From CAZGMJ01 sp964526785 (GTDB lineage Bacteria > Planctomycetota > Phycisphaerae > Sedimentisphaerales > Anaerobacaceae): a stretch of 64,000 nucleotides of DNA. Below the pieces are notes generated by a model, which was not told where the DNA came from, did not search any database, and worked only from the letters and a program-made list of their open reading frames with translations. The position numbers and the translations under genes are program-made. This document shows positions 1-9,895 of the stretch, in pieces; within the stretch, counting starts at the first letter, position 1, and each line of letters begins with the position of its first letter. Location: assembly GCA_964526785.1 (NCBI GenBank), contig CAZGMJ010000021.1, positions 1 to 64,000 on the forward strand, in the 5' to 3' direction.

Positions 1-90
1 ATACTCATACGATCTGAAATCATATATGTTCAATAAATTATGCTCGGGTTAGTAATATTGCCTAATACAGCAGTAAATTGAGGTGAATGC

Positions 91-489
91 ATGAAATCGG
101 CTGTCATTACGAAAGTCATCGTGGCAACGCTGGCCGTCGGTGGCGCCGTAGGATATTTCGTCTATAAGGCAATGGCATCATCCTGGTCATACTACTATTC
201 GGTGGATGAACTGGCGCAGGCGGATCCCGACGCCTCGCAGCACTCTCTGCGCATCGCCGGAATCGTGAAAGCCGGCAGCGTCAAACGCGACCTGGAGAAC
301 ATCAGCGCAGCCTTCACTCTTGCAGGCGCCAATGCCCAGTTGCCCGTGGAGTACAGGGGACAGGTGCCCGACAATTTCGAGCAGGGTAGAGAAGTCGTCG
401 TCGAAGGCCGCCTCACCGAAAGCGGCGTCTTTCACGCGGACCTGCTGATGACCCGCTGCGAATCGAAGTACAAGGCAAAAGTGAATTAG
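91..489 (+). CDS. ccmE: CcmE, cytochrome c maturation haem chaperone (CxxxY type)
   Basis: 132 aa, the usual length for CcmE. One N-terminal membrane segment (about residues 7-27) is followed by the YYYSVDEL entry to the OB-fold, then VEYRGQVPDNFEQG, which matches the family YxGxxPDxFxxG pattern. CcmE takes haem from CcmC on the periplasmic side of the membrane and hands it to CcmF for attachment to apocytochrome c. The haem-binding position, normally His in an HxxxY motif, is Cys here: C123-E-S-K-Y127 (codon 457-459). This is the CxxxY variant known from archaea and Desulfovibrio. A GAGGTGA ribosome site at 79-85 supports the start. ccmF follows after 3 bases, so the two are co-transcribed. 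The 90 bases before it hold no recognisable gene. Confidence 0.93.
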   Translation: MKSAVITKVIVATLAVGGAVGYFVYKAMASSWSYYYSVDELAQADPDASQHSLRIAGIVKAGSVKRDLENISAAFTLAGANAQLPVEYRGQVPDNFEQGREVVVEGRLTESGVFHADLLMTRCESKYKAKVN

Positions 490-492
490 CCG

Positions 493-2436
493 ATGGCCGA
501 CCTGGGATACTTCGCAATTCTGCTCTGTCTGTTCCTTGGCGGCTATGGGATCATTGCCGATCTGCTCGGCGCATGGCGCGGTCAGATAGCTCTGATGACA
601 AGCGGTCGCAACGCCCTCATGGCTTCATTCATGTGTCTGAGCGTTGCAATTGTCGCCCTCTGCGTGCTGCTCGTTGGCAATGACTTCGGTATAGAGTACG
701 TCGCAGCACACACGTCGAAGGATTTGCCGCTGGTCTATCGAATGACCGCTCTCTGGGCCGGTGCTGCCGGATCGCTCCTGTTCTGGCTCTGGCTGCAGGT
801 CGGGATCGGCGCATGGGTCTTTCACAAGAGACGCAGCCTCGACGGAAGTTTCGCCTCCAACGCCCGCGTAGTCGTCAATCTGGTAAGCGTCTTCTTCCTG
901 CTCGTGCTCATTTTCGACAAGAATCCCTTTGCCGCATCTGCCGTTCCGCCTGCCGACGGTGCGGGACTCAATCCACTGCTGCAGCATCCGGCGATGGTGC
1001 TTCACCCGCCCACTCTGTTCATCGGATACGCCGCATTAATCGTCCCGTTTGCGTGGACGTTTGCAGATATCAAAATGCGCGGGCCGAACGCACGGCCGCT
1101 GGCCTTCGCACAGTGTCATAGATGGTTGCTGTTCGCATGGATGCTGCTGACAATCGGCATCGGTCTCGGCGCATGGTGGGCCTATGAGGAACTGGGCTGG
1201 GGAGGCTACTGGGCGTGGGACCCTGTGGAGAATTCCTCGTTGCTGCCCTGGCTGACCGCTACCGCACTGTTGCACTGCGCGCGAACGTATCGACGAAATA
1301 CGGCAACCGCCGTTTGGTTCGCCGTTCTGAGCATCCTCACGTTCAGCCTTTGCGTCTTCGGCACGTTTCTCACTCGCTACGGCCTGGTCTCCAGCGTGCA
1401 CGCCTTTCCGGAACCGGGCCTCGGCGTGTTATTCTTGGTCCTGCTGATTCACATCTGGGTCTTTGCATTTGTCTTGTGGTTCCGTCGTTGGCGGCAATGG
1501 AAGGGCAATACCAGAATCACTGGTGCCGTTGGTGAACGGTACATTATACTCAACAACTGGCTGATGGTCTTGCTGACGCTGGTCATCTTCCTCGGAACGC
1601 TCTTTCCATTCCTCAGCGGCCTCTTCTCCGATCGCAAAATCAGTCTGCAGGCCGAGTATTTCACAAAAATTACAAGTCCCGGCGGCCTTCTCCTCCTGCT
1701 TCTGTTGGGAATATGCCCGCATCTCCTGCGCAGAGGCCTCCGTAAAGACTGGCGCGCGGCTAGTGCCGTTGTGGGCGGTGCAGCCGCATTGATAGTCTGG
1801 CTGGTGACGCGCAGACTCGCCCCTGTATATCTCGTCCTCTGTGGCCTCGTGGCCGTCAATCTGACTGCTGACCTCCTTGTGCGTTTCGCCCGATCTGCGA
1901 AACGCAAAGACCGAACCGGTTGGCGCCCGCGCCTTCGATGGGGTGCAGCACGCGCTGTCCACTTTGGCGTGTTGCTGGTTTTCGTGGGTTTGGCCGGTTC
2001 CGGGGGGTACGACATAGAAGAGGAGGAGATATCGCTGCGGCCGGACGGACGGACGCAGATTGGCCGGTACGAATTGGTCTTCAAAGACCTCAACGCCGAG
2101 CACGGCCCCAATTTCACGGCCGTCACCGCCGAAATGGAAGTCTACGAAGCCGACAAACAAATCACAACACTGTATCCGTCCAGGGCGGTATACCCCGCCT
2201 CCGGCCAGAATACGAGCGAAGTGGACGTACGCCGAACGCTTGCGGGCGATCTGTATCTCGCGCTGACATACGTGGATCCGCGCACTGAGCAGATCAAATT
2301 GACCGCTATGGTCAAGCCCCTGATCAACTGGATATGGATAGGCAGTATTATCTCCGTGCTGGGAACCGCTCTGGTCATCGTTACTATTCGGTCCCGCCCA
2401 TCCCTGCCGGAAGACCCCCATGAGGAGCAGGAATAA
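493..2436 (+). CDS. ccmF: CcmF, cytochrome c haem lyase subunit
   Basis: 647 aa, the normal length for CcmF, with many membrane segments. The haem-handling WWD signature is intact: WGGYWAWDPVENSSLLPWL starts at Trp236. Conserved His-containing loops such as LQHPAMVLHPP around residue 170 and the large periplasmic domain near residues 500-600 are present. CcmF accepts haem from holo-CcmE and attaches it to CxxCH motifs of apocytochromes outside the membrane. It sits 3 bases after ccmE and 2 bases before a tiny membrane ORF. No ccmG or ccmH is visible after it, which fits the Cys-type CcmE systems that lack those proteins. The genes ccmA, ccmB and ccmC are not in the window; they could lie to its left. 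Confidence 0.95.
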   Translation: MADLGYFAILLCLFLGGYGIIADLLGAWRGQIALMTSGRNALMASFMCLSVAIVALCVLLVGNDFGIEYVAAHTSKDLPLVYRMTALWAGAAGSLLFWLWLQVGIGAWVFHKRRSLDGSFASNARVVVNLVSVFFLLVLIFDKNPFAASAVPPADGAGLNPLLQHPAMVLHPPTLFIGYAALIVPFAWTFADIKMRGPNARPLAFAQCHRWLLFAWMLLTIGIGLGAWWAYEELGWGGYWAWDPVENSSLLPWLTATALLHCARTYRRNTATAVWFAVLSILTFSLCVFGTFLTRYGLVSSVHAFPEPGLGVLFLVLLIHIWVFAFVLWFRRWRQWKGNTRITGAVGERYIILNNWLMVLLTLVIFLGTLFPFLSGLFSDRKISLQAEYFTKITSPGGLLLLLLLGICPHLLRRGLRKDWRAASAVVGGAAALIVWLVTRRLAPVYLVLCGLVAVNLTADLLVRFARSAKRKDRTGWRPRLRWGAARAVHFGVLLVFVGLAGSGGYDIEEEEISLRPDGRTQIGRYELVFKDLNAEHGPNFTAVTAEMEVYEADKQITTLYPSRAVYPASGQNTSEVDVRRTLAGDLYLALTYVDPRTEQIKLTAMVKPLINWIWIGSIISVLGTALVIVTIRSRPSLPEDPHEEQE

Positions 2437-2438
2437 AC

Positions 2439-2537
2439 ATGGCAAAGTGGATTCTCCTGATAGCCTGTGTGCTCACAATCGCATGGCCCCTGATCGTTGG
2501 CACGTATGAGGACAAAGAGGAAGGCGGCTCATCGTGA
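2439..2537 (+). CDS. 32-aa single-span membrane peptide in the ccm cluster
   Basis: A 33-codon reading frame starting 2 bases after ccmF and ending in a GTGA overlap with the next gene. The peptide has one hydrophobic stretch (about residues 4-22, WILLIACVLTIAWPLIV) and a short acidic tail TYEDKEEGGSS. The tight coupling on both sides (TAA-N2-ATG, then GTGA) suggests a real translated gene rather than spacer. CcmD of other Ccm systems is also a small one-span membrane protein, but it is usually longer and placed near ccmC, so equivalence is only a guess. No homologue is recognised. Confidence 0.6.
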   Translation: MAKWILLIACVLTIAWPLIVGTYEDKEEGGSS

Positions 2538-3547
2538 AACGTCTGTTACTCTTCTGCGGTATGGCGCTTCTGGTGCTTTCGACTGCCGTGCCCGCACAGC
2601 CGTTGGCCAAAACGCCGCAGCAGACGACCGCGCTGACCGTGCGGGTGACCAACGGAACTGCAGACGGAGAGTCCGTTGCTGGCGACCAGGTCATAGTCGA
2701 TATATACCACCACGGCCGGCCGCTCCATACCCTCAGAGAGCAACTTGATGACGACGGTAATGTCGTCCTCCAGGATGTCCCCGCCGGTGGGCATTTGCAG
2801 GCGCTCGTCCAGGTCCGGCATCAGAACACTCTTTTCAGCAGTTCCGCTGTACAATTGACGCCGGGCGAAAATGTCGAAGCGGCGGTTCGGGTCTTTGACG
2901 TCACTTCCGACACAACGCCTCTCAACGCTGCGATGCACCACATCATTATCGCAGCGCAATCCGAGACGGTTCGCTTCAGTGAATTCATGCAGTTGGAAAA
3001 CACATCCGACATGGCTGTTGGTTCCAAAGGACCGGACGATCCTGTCATCAGCATCTCCCTGCCCGAAGGCTTCGCAAACCTGGAATTGCACAGCCACTTC
3101 CGCAGCGAAGCGATCGTAACGACAGAAAAAGGTTTCTATGACACCATGGCCATAGCCCCCGGCCGATACGAGGCGGGTTTCTCGTACACGTTGCAGGCCG
3201 ACTCCGAAGCGATCGACATAGCCAGAACCATCACTCTGCCGACGGCAAATCTGATCCTGTTCGTCGAACAGGCCGGCCTCCAGGTGGAAGGACTCAACGT
3301 GCCGAAAAGCAGTCTGGTGAATTCAGAAGGAGCAACCGTCAACTACTACAAGCTCACAGACCTCAAGCAGGGCGATATGTTGTCATTTCGTATTGCCGGT
3401 TTCACTGCTCGGCGGGACGATTCGTACGTCATGTGGATCGTCCTGATCGTTGTGTTCGCATCTATCGCCGTAGTGGCGCTGGTGCGCACCCTCCGGCAGG
3501 GATCGGCGCCGTCGAAAGTCCCAACCGGCCGTCGGGACGAATCATAA
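2534..3547 (+). CDS. Secreted, C-terminally anchored protein of the ccm cluster, function unknown
   Basis: 337 aa starting with GTG, which overlaps the stop of the preceding 32-codon ORF (GTGA). Residues 1-21 look like a signal peptide. Residues about 35-110 resemble a carboxypeptidase-regulatory-like or transthyretin-like beta-sandwich (GESVAGDQVIVDIY, then DDGNVVLQDVPAGG). A second beta-rich stretch follows, and a membrane helix lies near residues 298-318, followed by a basic tail. The protein should therefore face the periplasm and be held in the inner membrane. It has no thioredoxin CxxC and no CcmH-like LRCxxC motif, so it is not a hidden CcmG or CcmH. Its position as the last gene of the cluster suggests a role in cytochrome maturation, but this rests on context only. 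Confidence 0.75.
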   Translation: MKRLLLFCGMALLVLSTAVPAQPLAKTPQQTTALTVRVTNGTADGESVAGDQVIVDIYHHGRPLHTLREQLDDDGNVVLQDVPAGGHLQALVQVRHQNTLFSSSAVQLTPGENVEAAVRVFDVTSDTTPLNAAMHHIIIAAQSETVRFSEFMQLENTSDMAVGSKGPDDPVISISLPEGFANLELHSHFRSEAIVTTEKGFYDTMAIAPGRYEAGFSYTLQADSEAIDIARTITLPTANLILFVEQAGLQVEGLNVPKSSLVNSEGATVNYYKLTDLKQGDMLSFRIAGFTARRDDSYVMWIVLIVVFASIAVVALVRTLRQGSAPSKVPTGRRDES

Positions 3548-3763
3548 ACTGCAAATCTTGCGTCTCGACCAGGCACCATCTCTTCTTGATGTATGTCGCT
3601 GCGGCGTTAAGCGAGCCAATGACAGACACTTTCATCTCTCGGACGTTGTAACCCCCGATTCAGGGATGCTCGCATTTGATCGACCGTTCTGCTATCCTGA
3701 TATGGCTGATGGTTGACAATAACTGCTGATCAGACTTTCTGTCACAGATATAAGGAATAGAAC

Positions 3764-5023
3764 ATGCGCCGATCCTCGATTTGTCTGCTTTCACTAGTCT
3801 GTGTTCTCATCGCAACGTGGTGCCGGGCCGATGACTGGCCTCAATTCCGGGGCCCCAATCGCGACGGCAAGTCCGCTGAGACCGATTTGCTCCAGAAGTG
3901 GCCGCAATCCGGGCCGCGGCTCCTCTGGTCGGTCGATGGCCTCGGAGACGGCTACTCGTCCGCCGCCATTGCCGACGGTCTGGTCTACACCACCGGCAAG
4001 ATCGCCGACGATGGCTACCTCTTCTGCTTCGACCTCGACGGTAAGCCAGAATGGAAGATCCGCTATGGGCCGGAGTGGACCAGATCGTATCCCGCCGCAA
4101 GGACCACGCCGACAATTGACTCCGGCAGGGCGTATCTCTTCAGCGGCATGGGTGTGGCATATTGCTTCGATGCGAAAACCGGCGAGCCAGTCTGGTCCCG
4201 GGATGTCTTCGAACAGTTTGATGGACAGTATCCGCGTTGGGGTATGTCCGAATGTCTGCTGGTCGATGGCGACAGGGTAATTGCGACCCCGGGTGGCGAA
4301 AGAGCAAGCATCGTTGCGCTCGATAAGAACGACGGCCGCGTCATCTGGGCCTGTACGGAACTGACTGAGCCTTCCGCCTATGGCAACCCGATCGCCGTCG
4401 AGTACAAGGGCAGTCGCATGATCGTTCAAATGCTCCGGGACTCGGTTGTGGCTGTCGAGGCCCGGACGGGCAGACTGCTTTGGCGCGAGCCTTTAGATGA
4501 CTACCACATAGATCGCAAACGTCAGGTGAATCCGAACGTCCCGCTATACCACGACGGCGAGATATTCACAACCAGCGGCTACAATAATGGCGGCGCGATG
4601 GTGCAGGTATTCGCCGATCCCACGAAAGTCGTTCGCAAGTACGTGCATCGCGACCTGGATGTGCACCATGGAGGCGTCGTTCTGATAGACGGCTATATCT
4701 ACGGAGCGAATTTCACGTCCTACACCCGCGGCAATTGGGTATGCATGGATTGGGACACGGGCAAAGTCATGTACGAGACGCCTTTGACAGGAAACAAAGG
4801 CTCGACCATATACGCCGATGGCATGTTGTACTGCTACGAAGAGAACAAGGGAACGCTCGCCATCGCGCCGGCGACGCCGGACCGTTTCGAACCGGTCAGT
4901 TGGTTTACCGTCACCGCCGGTTCGGGCAAGCACTGGGCGCATCCCTCGATCTCGGACGGTCGGTTGTACATCCGGCACGGCCAGTACATGATGGCATACG
5001 ATATTTCGGCCGACGGACAGTAG
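3764..5023 (+). CDS. Secreted PQQ-like beta-propeller repeat protein
   Basis: 419 aa with a signal peptide ending near residue 23 (WCRA-DDW). The mature N-terminus DDWPQFRGPNRDG is a hallmark of the planctomycete PQQ-binding-like beta-propeller proteins. Blade repeats of the form G(K/R)xxWxxxL are visible, for example DAKTGEPVWSRD, DKNDGRVIWACT, EARTGRLLWREP and DWDTGKVMYETP. These proteins have the WD40-like fold of quinoprotein dehydrogenases and BamB, but most carry no proven cofactor or enzymatic role. AAGGA at 3752-3756 supports the start. A sulfatase gene begins 70 bases downstream on the same strand, so the two probably form an operon. Confidence 0.9.
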   Translation: MRRSSICLLSLVCVLIATWCRADDWPQFRGPNRDGKSAETDLLQKWPQSGPRLLWSVDGLGDGYSSAAIADGLVYTTGKIADDGYLFCFDLDGKPEWKIRYGPEWTRSYPAARTTPTIDSGRAYLFSGMGVAYCFDAKTGEPVWSRDVFEQFDGQYPRWGMSECLLVDGDRVIATPGGERASIVALDKNDGRVIWACTELTEPSAYGNPIAVEYKGSRMIVQMLRDSVVAVEARTGRLLWREPLDDYHIDRKRQVNPNVPLYHDGEIFTTSGYNNGGAMVQVFADPTKVVRKYVHRDLDVHHGGVVLIDGYIYGANFTSYTRGNWVCMDWDTGKVMYETPLTGNKGSTIYADGMLYCYEENKGTLAIAPATPDRFEPVSWFTVTAGSGKHWAHPSISDGRLYIRHGQYMMAYDISADGQ

Positions 5024-5093
5024 GCCATCGCACATGTGCCCCGGATCATTCGAGACGCCAGGAAGTCATCATATTCAAGGAGCACGCAATACT

Positions 5094-6605
5094 ATGAACC
5101 ATACATATACGCGACGTCGATTCCTCCAGATCACAGCATGCGGCGTTGGCTGGACCGCCGGCGTCGGTGCATTCGCCGGTTCGCGCCGTGCTGCAACAAG
5201 GCCGAATCTGCTGTTCATCATGGCCGATGACCACACCAGTCAGGCGTGGGGCTGCTATGGCTCGCGTCTGGCCCCGTACGCACCGACCGACAATATCGAT
5301 CGGCTCAGAAGCCAGGGGGCGCTGCTGGAGAACTGCTTCTGCACGAACTCGATCTGCGTCCCCAGTCGTGCGTCGATCCTGACAGGCCAGTACAGCCACG
5401 TCAACGGCGCCGCGACACTGAGCGGCCGGCTTTCACCCGAGTCAGACAATGTTGCCAAACGTCTCCAGGCCGCAGGCTACGAAACCGCCATCATCGGCAA
5501 GTGGCATCTCAAGGACCAGCCAGCCGGCTTTGACTACTACAACGTACTTCGTGGCCAGGGACGATATCACAATCCTGTCCTCTTCGAGTCCGGCCGCGAC
5601 TGGAAGAAGGGCGGCCTCGTGCACCAGGGGCATTCGACCGACGTGATCGCGCAATTGGCCGTTGACTGGCTCAACAACCGCAAACATAAGGACAGACCGT
5701 TCTGTCTGATGGTGCATTTCAAGGCCGTGCACGAACCGTTCTACAGTCACGATCGCTACCGCAAGCTGTTCGACGGGCAGGAACTGCCCGAGCCGGAGGA
5801 TCTGATGTGGCCGGAAAGCCCAAAGAGCAAATGCTTCGACGGCTGGCCGCTCGAAAAGCTCGGCGATCGGTTTCTGAGCCGACCCAAACGCTATGCGCCG
5901 CCCACCCTCAAGAGCCAGATGCAGGAAGGTGAGGACCTTCGCCGGGCTGCCTACCAGAAGTTCATCAAGGACTATCTGCGCGCCGTGGCGGGTATCGACG
6001 ACAACATCGGCAGGCTGCTCGATCATCTCGATCAGAAAGGCCGGACCGACGATACCGTCGTCATGTACACCTCCGATCAGGGCTATTTCCTCGGCGAGCA
6101 CAACCTCTTCGACAAGCGATTCATGCTGGAAGAATCGCTGCGCATGCCCTTCGTGATCCGCTATCCGCGGGAGATACCCGCGGGCGGCACGTTGAACGAC
6201 ATCGTGCTCAATATCGACTTTGCCGAACTGCTGCTGGACTACGGCGGGGCGAAGATTCCCGCGTCCATGCAGGGTCGCAGCTTTCGGTCCAATCTCCGGG
6301 GCGTTACGCCCTCAGACTGGCGGGACGCGATGTACTATCGCTACTGGACCGACCAGCCGGAACGCCCCGCGCATTACGGCATTCGCACCCATACGCACAA
6401 GCTGATCTACTATGACGGCCTCGCCCAGCGGGGCCGGGAGCCCGAGGCCTGCTGGGAACTGTACGATCTTCAGGCCGATCCTCACGAGCGTGTCAACATC
6501 TACGGCCGTCCCGAACAGGACGTTGTCGCCGCGACGCTCAAGCAGCGGCTGGGCCGACTGCGGAGCGAGTATGGGGACACCCAGGGTACATTTCCACAGC
6601 CGTAA
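5094..6605 (+). CDS. Tat-exported type I sulfatase
   Basis: 503 aa when started at ATG 5094, which has AAGGAG at 5077-5082 and gives a clean twin-arginine signal (RRRFLQITACG). Longer in-frame starts exist but lack a ribosome site. The sulfatase core is clear: LLFIMADDHTSQ holds the metal-binding Asp pair, and C88-V-P-S-R92 is the CxPSR signature whose Cys is converted to formylglycine by a maturase not seen in this window. GKWHLK and YTSDQGYFLGEHN are further active-site stretches. It should hydrolyse sulfate esters, most likely of polysaccharides, in the periplasm; the substrate cannot be read from sequence. A rho-independent terminator follows at 6657-6688. Confidence 0.95.
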   Translation: MNHTYTRRRFLQITACGVGWTAGVGAFAGSRRAATRPNLLFIMADDHTSQAWGCYGSRLAPYAPTDNIDRLRSQGALLENCFCTNSICVPSRASILTGQYSHVNGAATLSGRLSPESDNVAKRLQAAGYETAIIGKWHLKDQPAGFDYYNVLRGQGRYHNPVLFESGRDWKKGGLVHQGHSTDVIAQLAVDWLNNRKHKDRPFCLMVHFKAVHEPFYSHDRYRKLFDGQELPEPEDLMWPESPKSKCFDGWPLEKLGDRFLSRPKRYAPPTLKSQMQEGEDLRRAAYQKFIKDYLRAVAGIDDNIGRLLDHLDQKGRTDDTVVMYTSDQGYFLGEHNLFDKRFMLEESLRMPFVIRYPREIPAGGTLNDIVLNIDFAELLLDYGGAKIPASMQGRSFRSNLRGVTPSDWRDAMYYRYWTDQPERPAHYGIRTHTHKLIYYDGLAQRGREPEACWELYDLQADPHERVNIYGRPEQDVVAATLKQRLGRLRSEYGDTQGTFPQP

Positions 6606-6656
6606 GACCATGGCGAGGGCCGCCGTTAAGCACGTAGGTGCTGGCTCTATAAGGCT

Positions 6657-6688
6657 TTAGGGAAAGTTTGCAAAATTCCCTAATTTTT
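6657..6688 (+). terminator. Rho-independent terminator after the sulfatase gene
   Basis: A perfect 8-bp inverted repeat (TTAGGGAA at 6657-6664 and TTCCCTAA at 6676-6683) with an 11-base loop, followed directly by five T residues at 6684-6688. It lies 52 bases after the sulfatase stop. Confidence 0.8.
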
Positions 6689-6789
6689 CGGGTTTTCCAG
6701 TAATATCCAAGTCTCTTCGTACGTCTTATGCCGGTCAGGTTCCACATTGTGTGGGCCGCCATCGAGTCACGGTATTTGGAGAGATTCTC

Positions 6790-7221
6790 ATGAAAAGGGC
6801 ATTGTTGGGTGGTGTAGCGGCGTTGGTGATCCTGTCGTTTTGCGGCATGGCCTTTACCGCGGACAAGGAGAAACCGGCACGGAGGGCGCAGAAGCAGCAA
6901 ATGAGTGCGGAAGAGAAGGCCTGGCGCGAGAAACTGCAGGCGATGACGCCTCAGGAAAGGCGTGTGGCAATGGCCACCAAAGCCCTCGATACGGAGCTCG
7001 CTCCATGGAAGCAGGTGCGGGCGATAGCGGTCGGCGAGAAGGCGACCAAGACGGTCGAGGCTATCGACAAGATCATCGCAGGCAAGGAAGCAGAGTTCAA
7101 GAAGAAGCTCGAGGCGATTGAGAAGCAGAAGAATCGTCCGGAAGCTGCGACCCGCAAGCCGCGCGCGGAAGGCCGAGCGGGCGGACGAAAAGGCAAGCCT
7201 GCTGAGAATGGCGAAAACTGA
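6790..7221 (+). CDS. Small basic secreted protein, function unknown
   Basis: 143 aa from ATG 6790, giving a signal peptide MKRALLGGVAALVILSFCGMAFTA; an earlier in-frame start would spoil this. The mature part is highly charged and helical: a conserved-looking SAEEKAWREKLQAMTPQERR stretch, a predicted coiled segment with repeated EAEFKKKLEAIEKQK, then a tail of Arg, Lys, Gly and Ala. I do not recognise the family. It stands alone between two terminators, so it is probably its own transcription unit. The Arg/Lys-rich tail could bind a polyanion, but this is only inference. Confidence 0.7.
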   Translation: MKRALLGGVAALVILSFCGMAFTADKEKPARRAQKQQMSAEEKAWREKLQAMTPQERRVAMATKALDTELAPWKQVRAIAVGEKATKTVEAIDKIIAGKEAEFKKKLEAIEKQKNRPEAATRKPRAEGRAGGRKGKPAENGEN

Positions 7222-7252
7222 TCGCGACATACTCTTGTCTCTCGAATCTGGA

Positions 7253-7287
7253 AGGCCGCCGAGTTTTGCATCGGCGGCCTCTTTATT
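7253..7287 (+). terminator. Rho-independent terminator after the small basic protein
   Basis: A perfect 10-bp inverted repeat, AGGCCGCCGA at 7253-7262 and TCGGCGGCCT at 7271-7280, with an 8-base loop, then CTTTATT. It begins 31 bases after the stop codon. Confidence 0.85.
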
Positions 7288-7336
7288 ATGCGTCGTACAG
7301 GGCCGTTCGGATGGCCGGTCATCTGTGCATGCAAGA

Positions 7337-7369
7337 TGGTCGAACCGACCGATTTGGCCGGCTCGACCA
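7337..7369 (-). terminator. Hairpin likely terminating the leftward oxidoreductase gene
   Basis: On the minus strand the segment folds as a 14-bp stem with a 5-base AAATC loop. Two of the pairs are G-U on this strand but A-C mismatches on the other, so the structure favours leftward RNA. The T-run after it is weak (TCTTGC). It lies 28 bases beyond the stop of the Gfo/Idh/MocA gene. Confidence 0.5.
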
Positions 7370-7396
7370 CCCTTATCCACTATCCTGAGTGCTGAA

Positions 7397-8764
<1,368 letters not shown>

Positions 8765-8794
8765 AACTGGTTTACTCCTATTGATTTGTGTTTG

Positions 8795-8808
8795 CCTTGA
8801 CATCAAGG
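8795..8808. promoter_or_regulatory. Palindromic operator candidate upstream of the oxidoreductase
   Basis: CCTTGACATCAAGG consists of 6-base arms around CA. It lies between the predicted promoter (8828-8856, minus strand) and the start codon of the oxidoreductase at 8764, a position where a bound regulator would block transcription. Only its symmetry and location support this reading. Confidence 0.4.
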
Positions 8809-8827
8809 TTCGCTTGCGTCCAACGGG

Positions 8828-8856
8828 AGTATAAACGAACCAGGGCCGCGTCGCAA
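8828..8856 (-). promoter_or_regulatory. Sigma-70-type promoter for the oxidoreductase gene
   Basis: On the minus strand, TTGCGA (8851-8856) and TATACT (8828-8833) are separated by exactly 17 bases. The gene starts 64 bases downstream, with the palindrome at 8795-8808 in the leader. Confidence 0.55.
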
Positions 8857-9546
8857 GGCGGTGGAGTACAAAGCGGCGGGGGGCAAGTAGATTTACATGC
8901 AGGCACATGCTGTAGGTTTTCCATGTTAACATTGGGTTTGTTCTTCATATTTGTCCAGTCGAAGGGGAGATCCCTCGAATCGTTCCACTCGCTTGGGACG
9001 ACACCCGAGTCCATGTTGAAGGGTGTCGATTGGCTTTCCGCCACCGGCGGATCTTCGATGCTTTTTCGAATAAGGGGCCAAGGGGTCGAGGCACCAAGGC
9101 ACCAAGGGGAGACCGACGCAGGACGAATTCTCGCATGGGTAGATGGGTAATTGTGTGCGGGCACGGACGCTTGCCTATATTGCTTTTGGCTTTGTTTTTT
9201 CGAAAACACATTGAGGCAGTGAGGGATTCCCGGTAAATCGGGATTGGGCACGGAGTACACAGAAAATGAGTTGGGTCGGCCGGGTGTCGGCGGTGGCAGG
9301 CCCTTCTCGATGCACGCCTCTGCGAGAGTCTGCCTTTGCGGCCACTGTGGTATTGACATACCACGCTTGTGGGCCAACCTGTGCGGGTGTCGGGCGGGCA
9401 TTGCTTATCCTCCAATGGCTGCATACAGCTCCTTCTCTATAGTTATATAACTACAATACATATAGACGTGTGCCGTGGGTTAAATGTTCGGAGAAAATCG
9501 GGAATTGATGCAAAAAGTTTTGGGGCTTTGTGTGACAGGATGCGGC

Positions 9547-9563
9547 CGCGGCCAAGGGCCGCG
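9547..9563. repeat. GC hairpin, copy 1 of 3
   Basis: CGCGGCC-AAG-GGCCGCG, a perfect 7-bp stem with a 3-base loop. It is followed by attggggtgttttgttttg, then ccaggattgacaagatgc. The same hairpin and trailing sequence recur at 10068 and 10934. The following T-run resembles a terminator, but 9 bases separate it from the stem. Confidence 0.75.
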
Positions 9564-9632
9564 ATTGGGGTGTTTTGTTTTGCCAGGATTGACAAGATGC
9601 ACAAGATTGCGGAGGAGGTTATGCGGTTGAAT

Positions 9633-9819
9633 GGGTCGGCCATGTGTTGGGCGTGCGCGGTCTCCGTTTCGACGCAAGCGTCTGCACGGTCCCGCTATCG
9701 CCAACACTGTGTTGCTGCGCACCACGGGTTTGGCCTCCCTATACACATGGTGGGTGGCGACTCTGTTGCTATGGGTGATTCACAGGATGTCAGGCCGTAT
9801 TGGTCGGCCGGGTGTTCGC
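9633..9819 (+). repeat. 187-bp direct repeat, first copy
   Basis: Begins gggtcggccatgtgttgggc and ends ggtcggccgggtgttcgc. It is nearly identical to 10377-10564, with scattered substitutions and a few one-base changes near 9742-9760. It contains one unit of the 60-75-bp family ending in cgcaccacggg. Confidence 0.85.
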
Positions 9820-9895
9820 GGCGGCAGTCTCTTTTCGATGTACACATCTCTCGGAGCCTGCCTCCGCGTCCGCGTGCTGCTGCGCACCACGGGTT

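Noticed and set aside
1429..2445. A 338-codon leftward open frame opposite ccmF
   Set aside because: Antisense shadow of ccmF.
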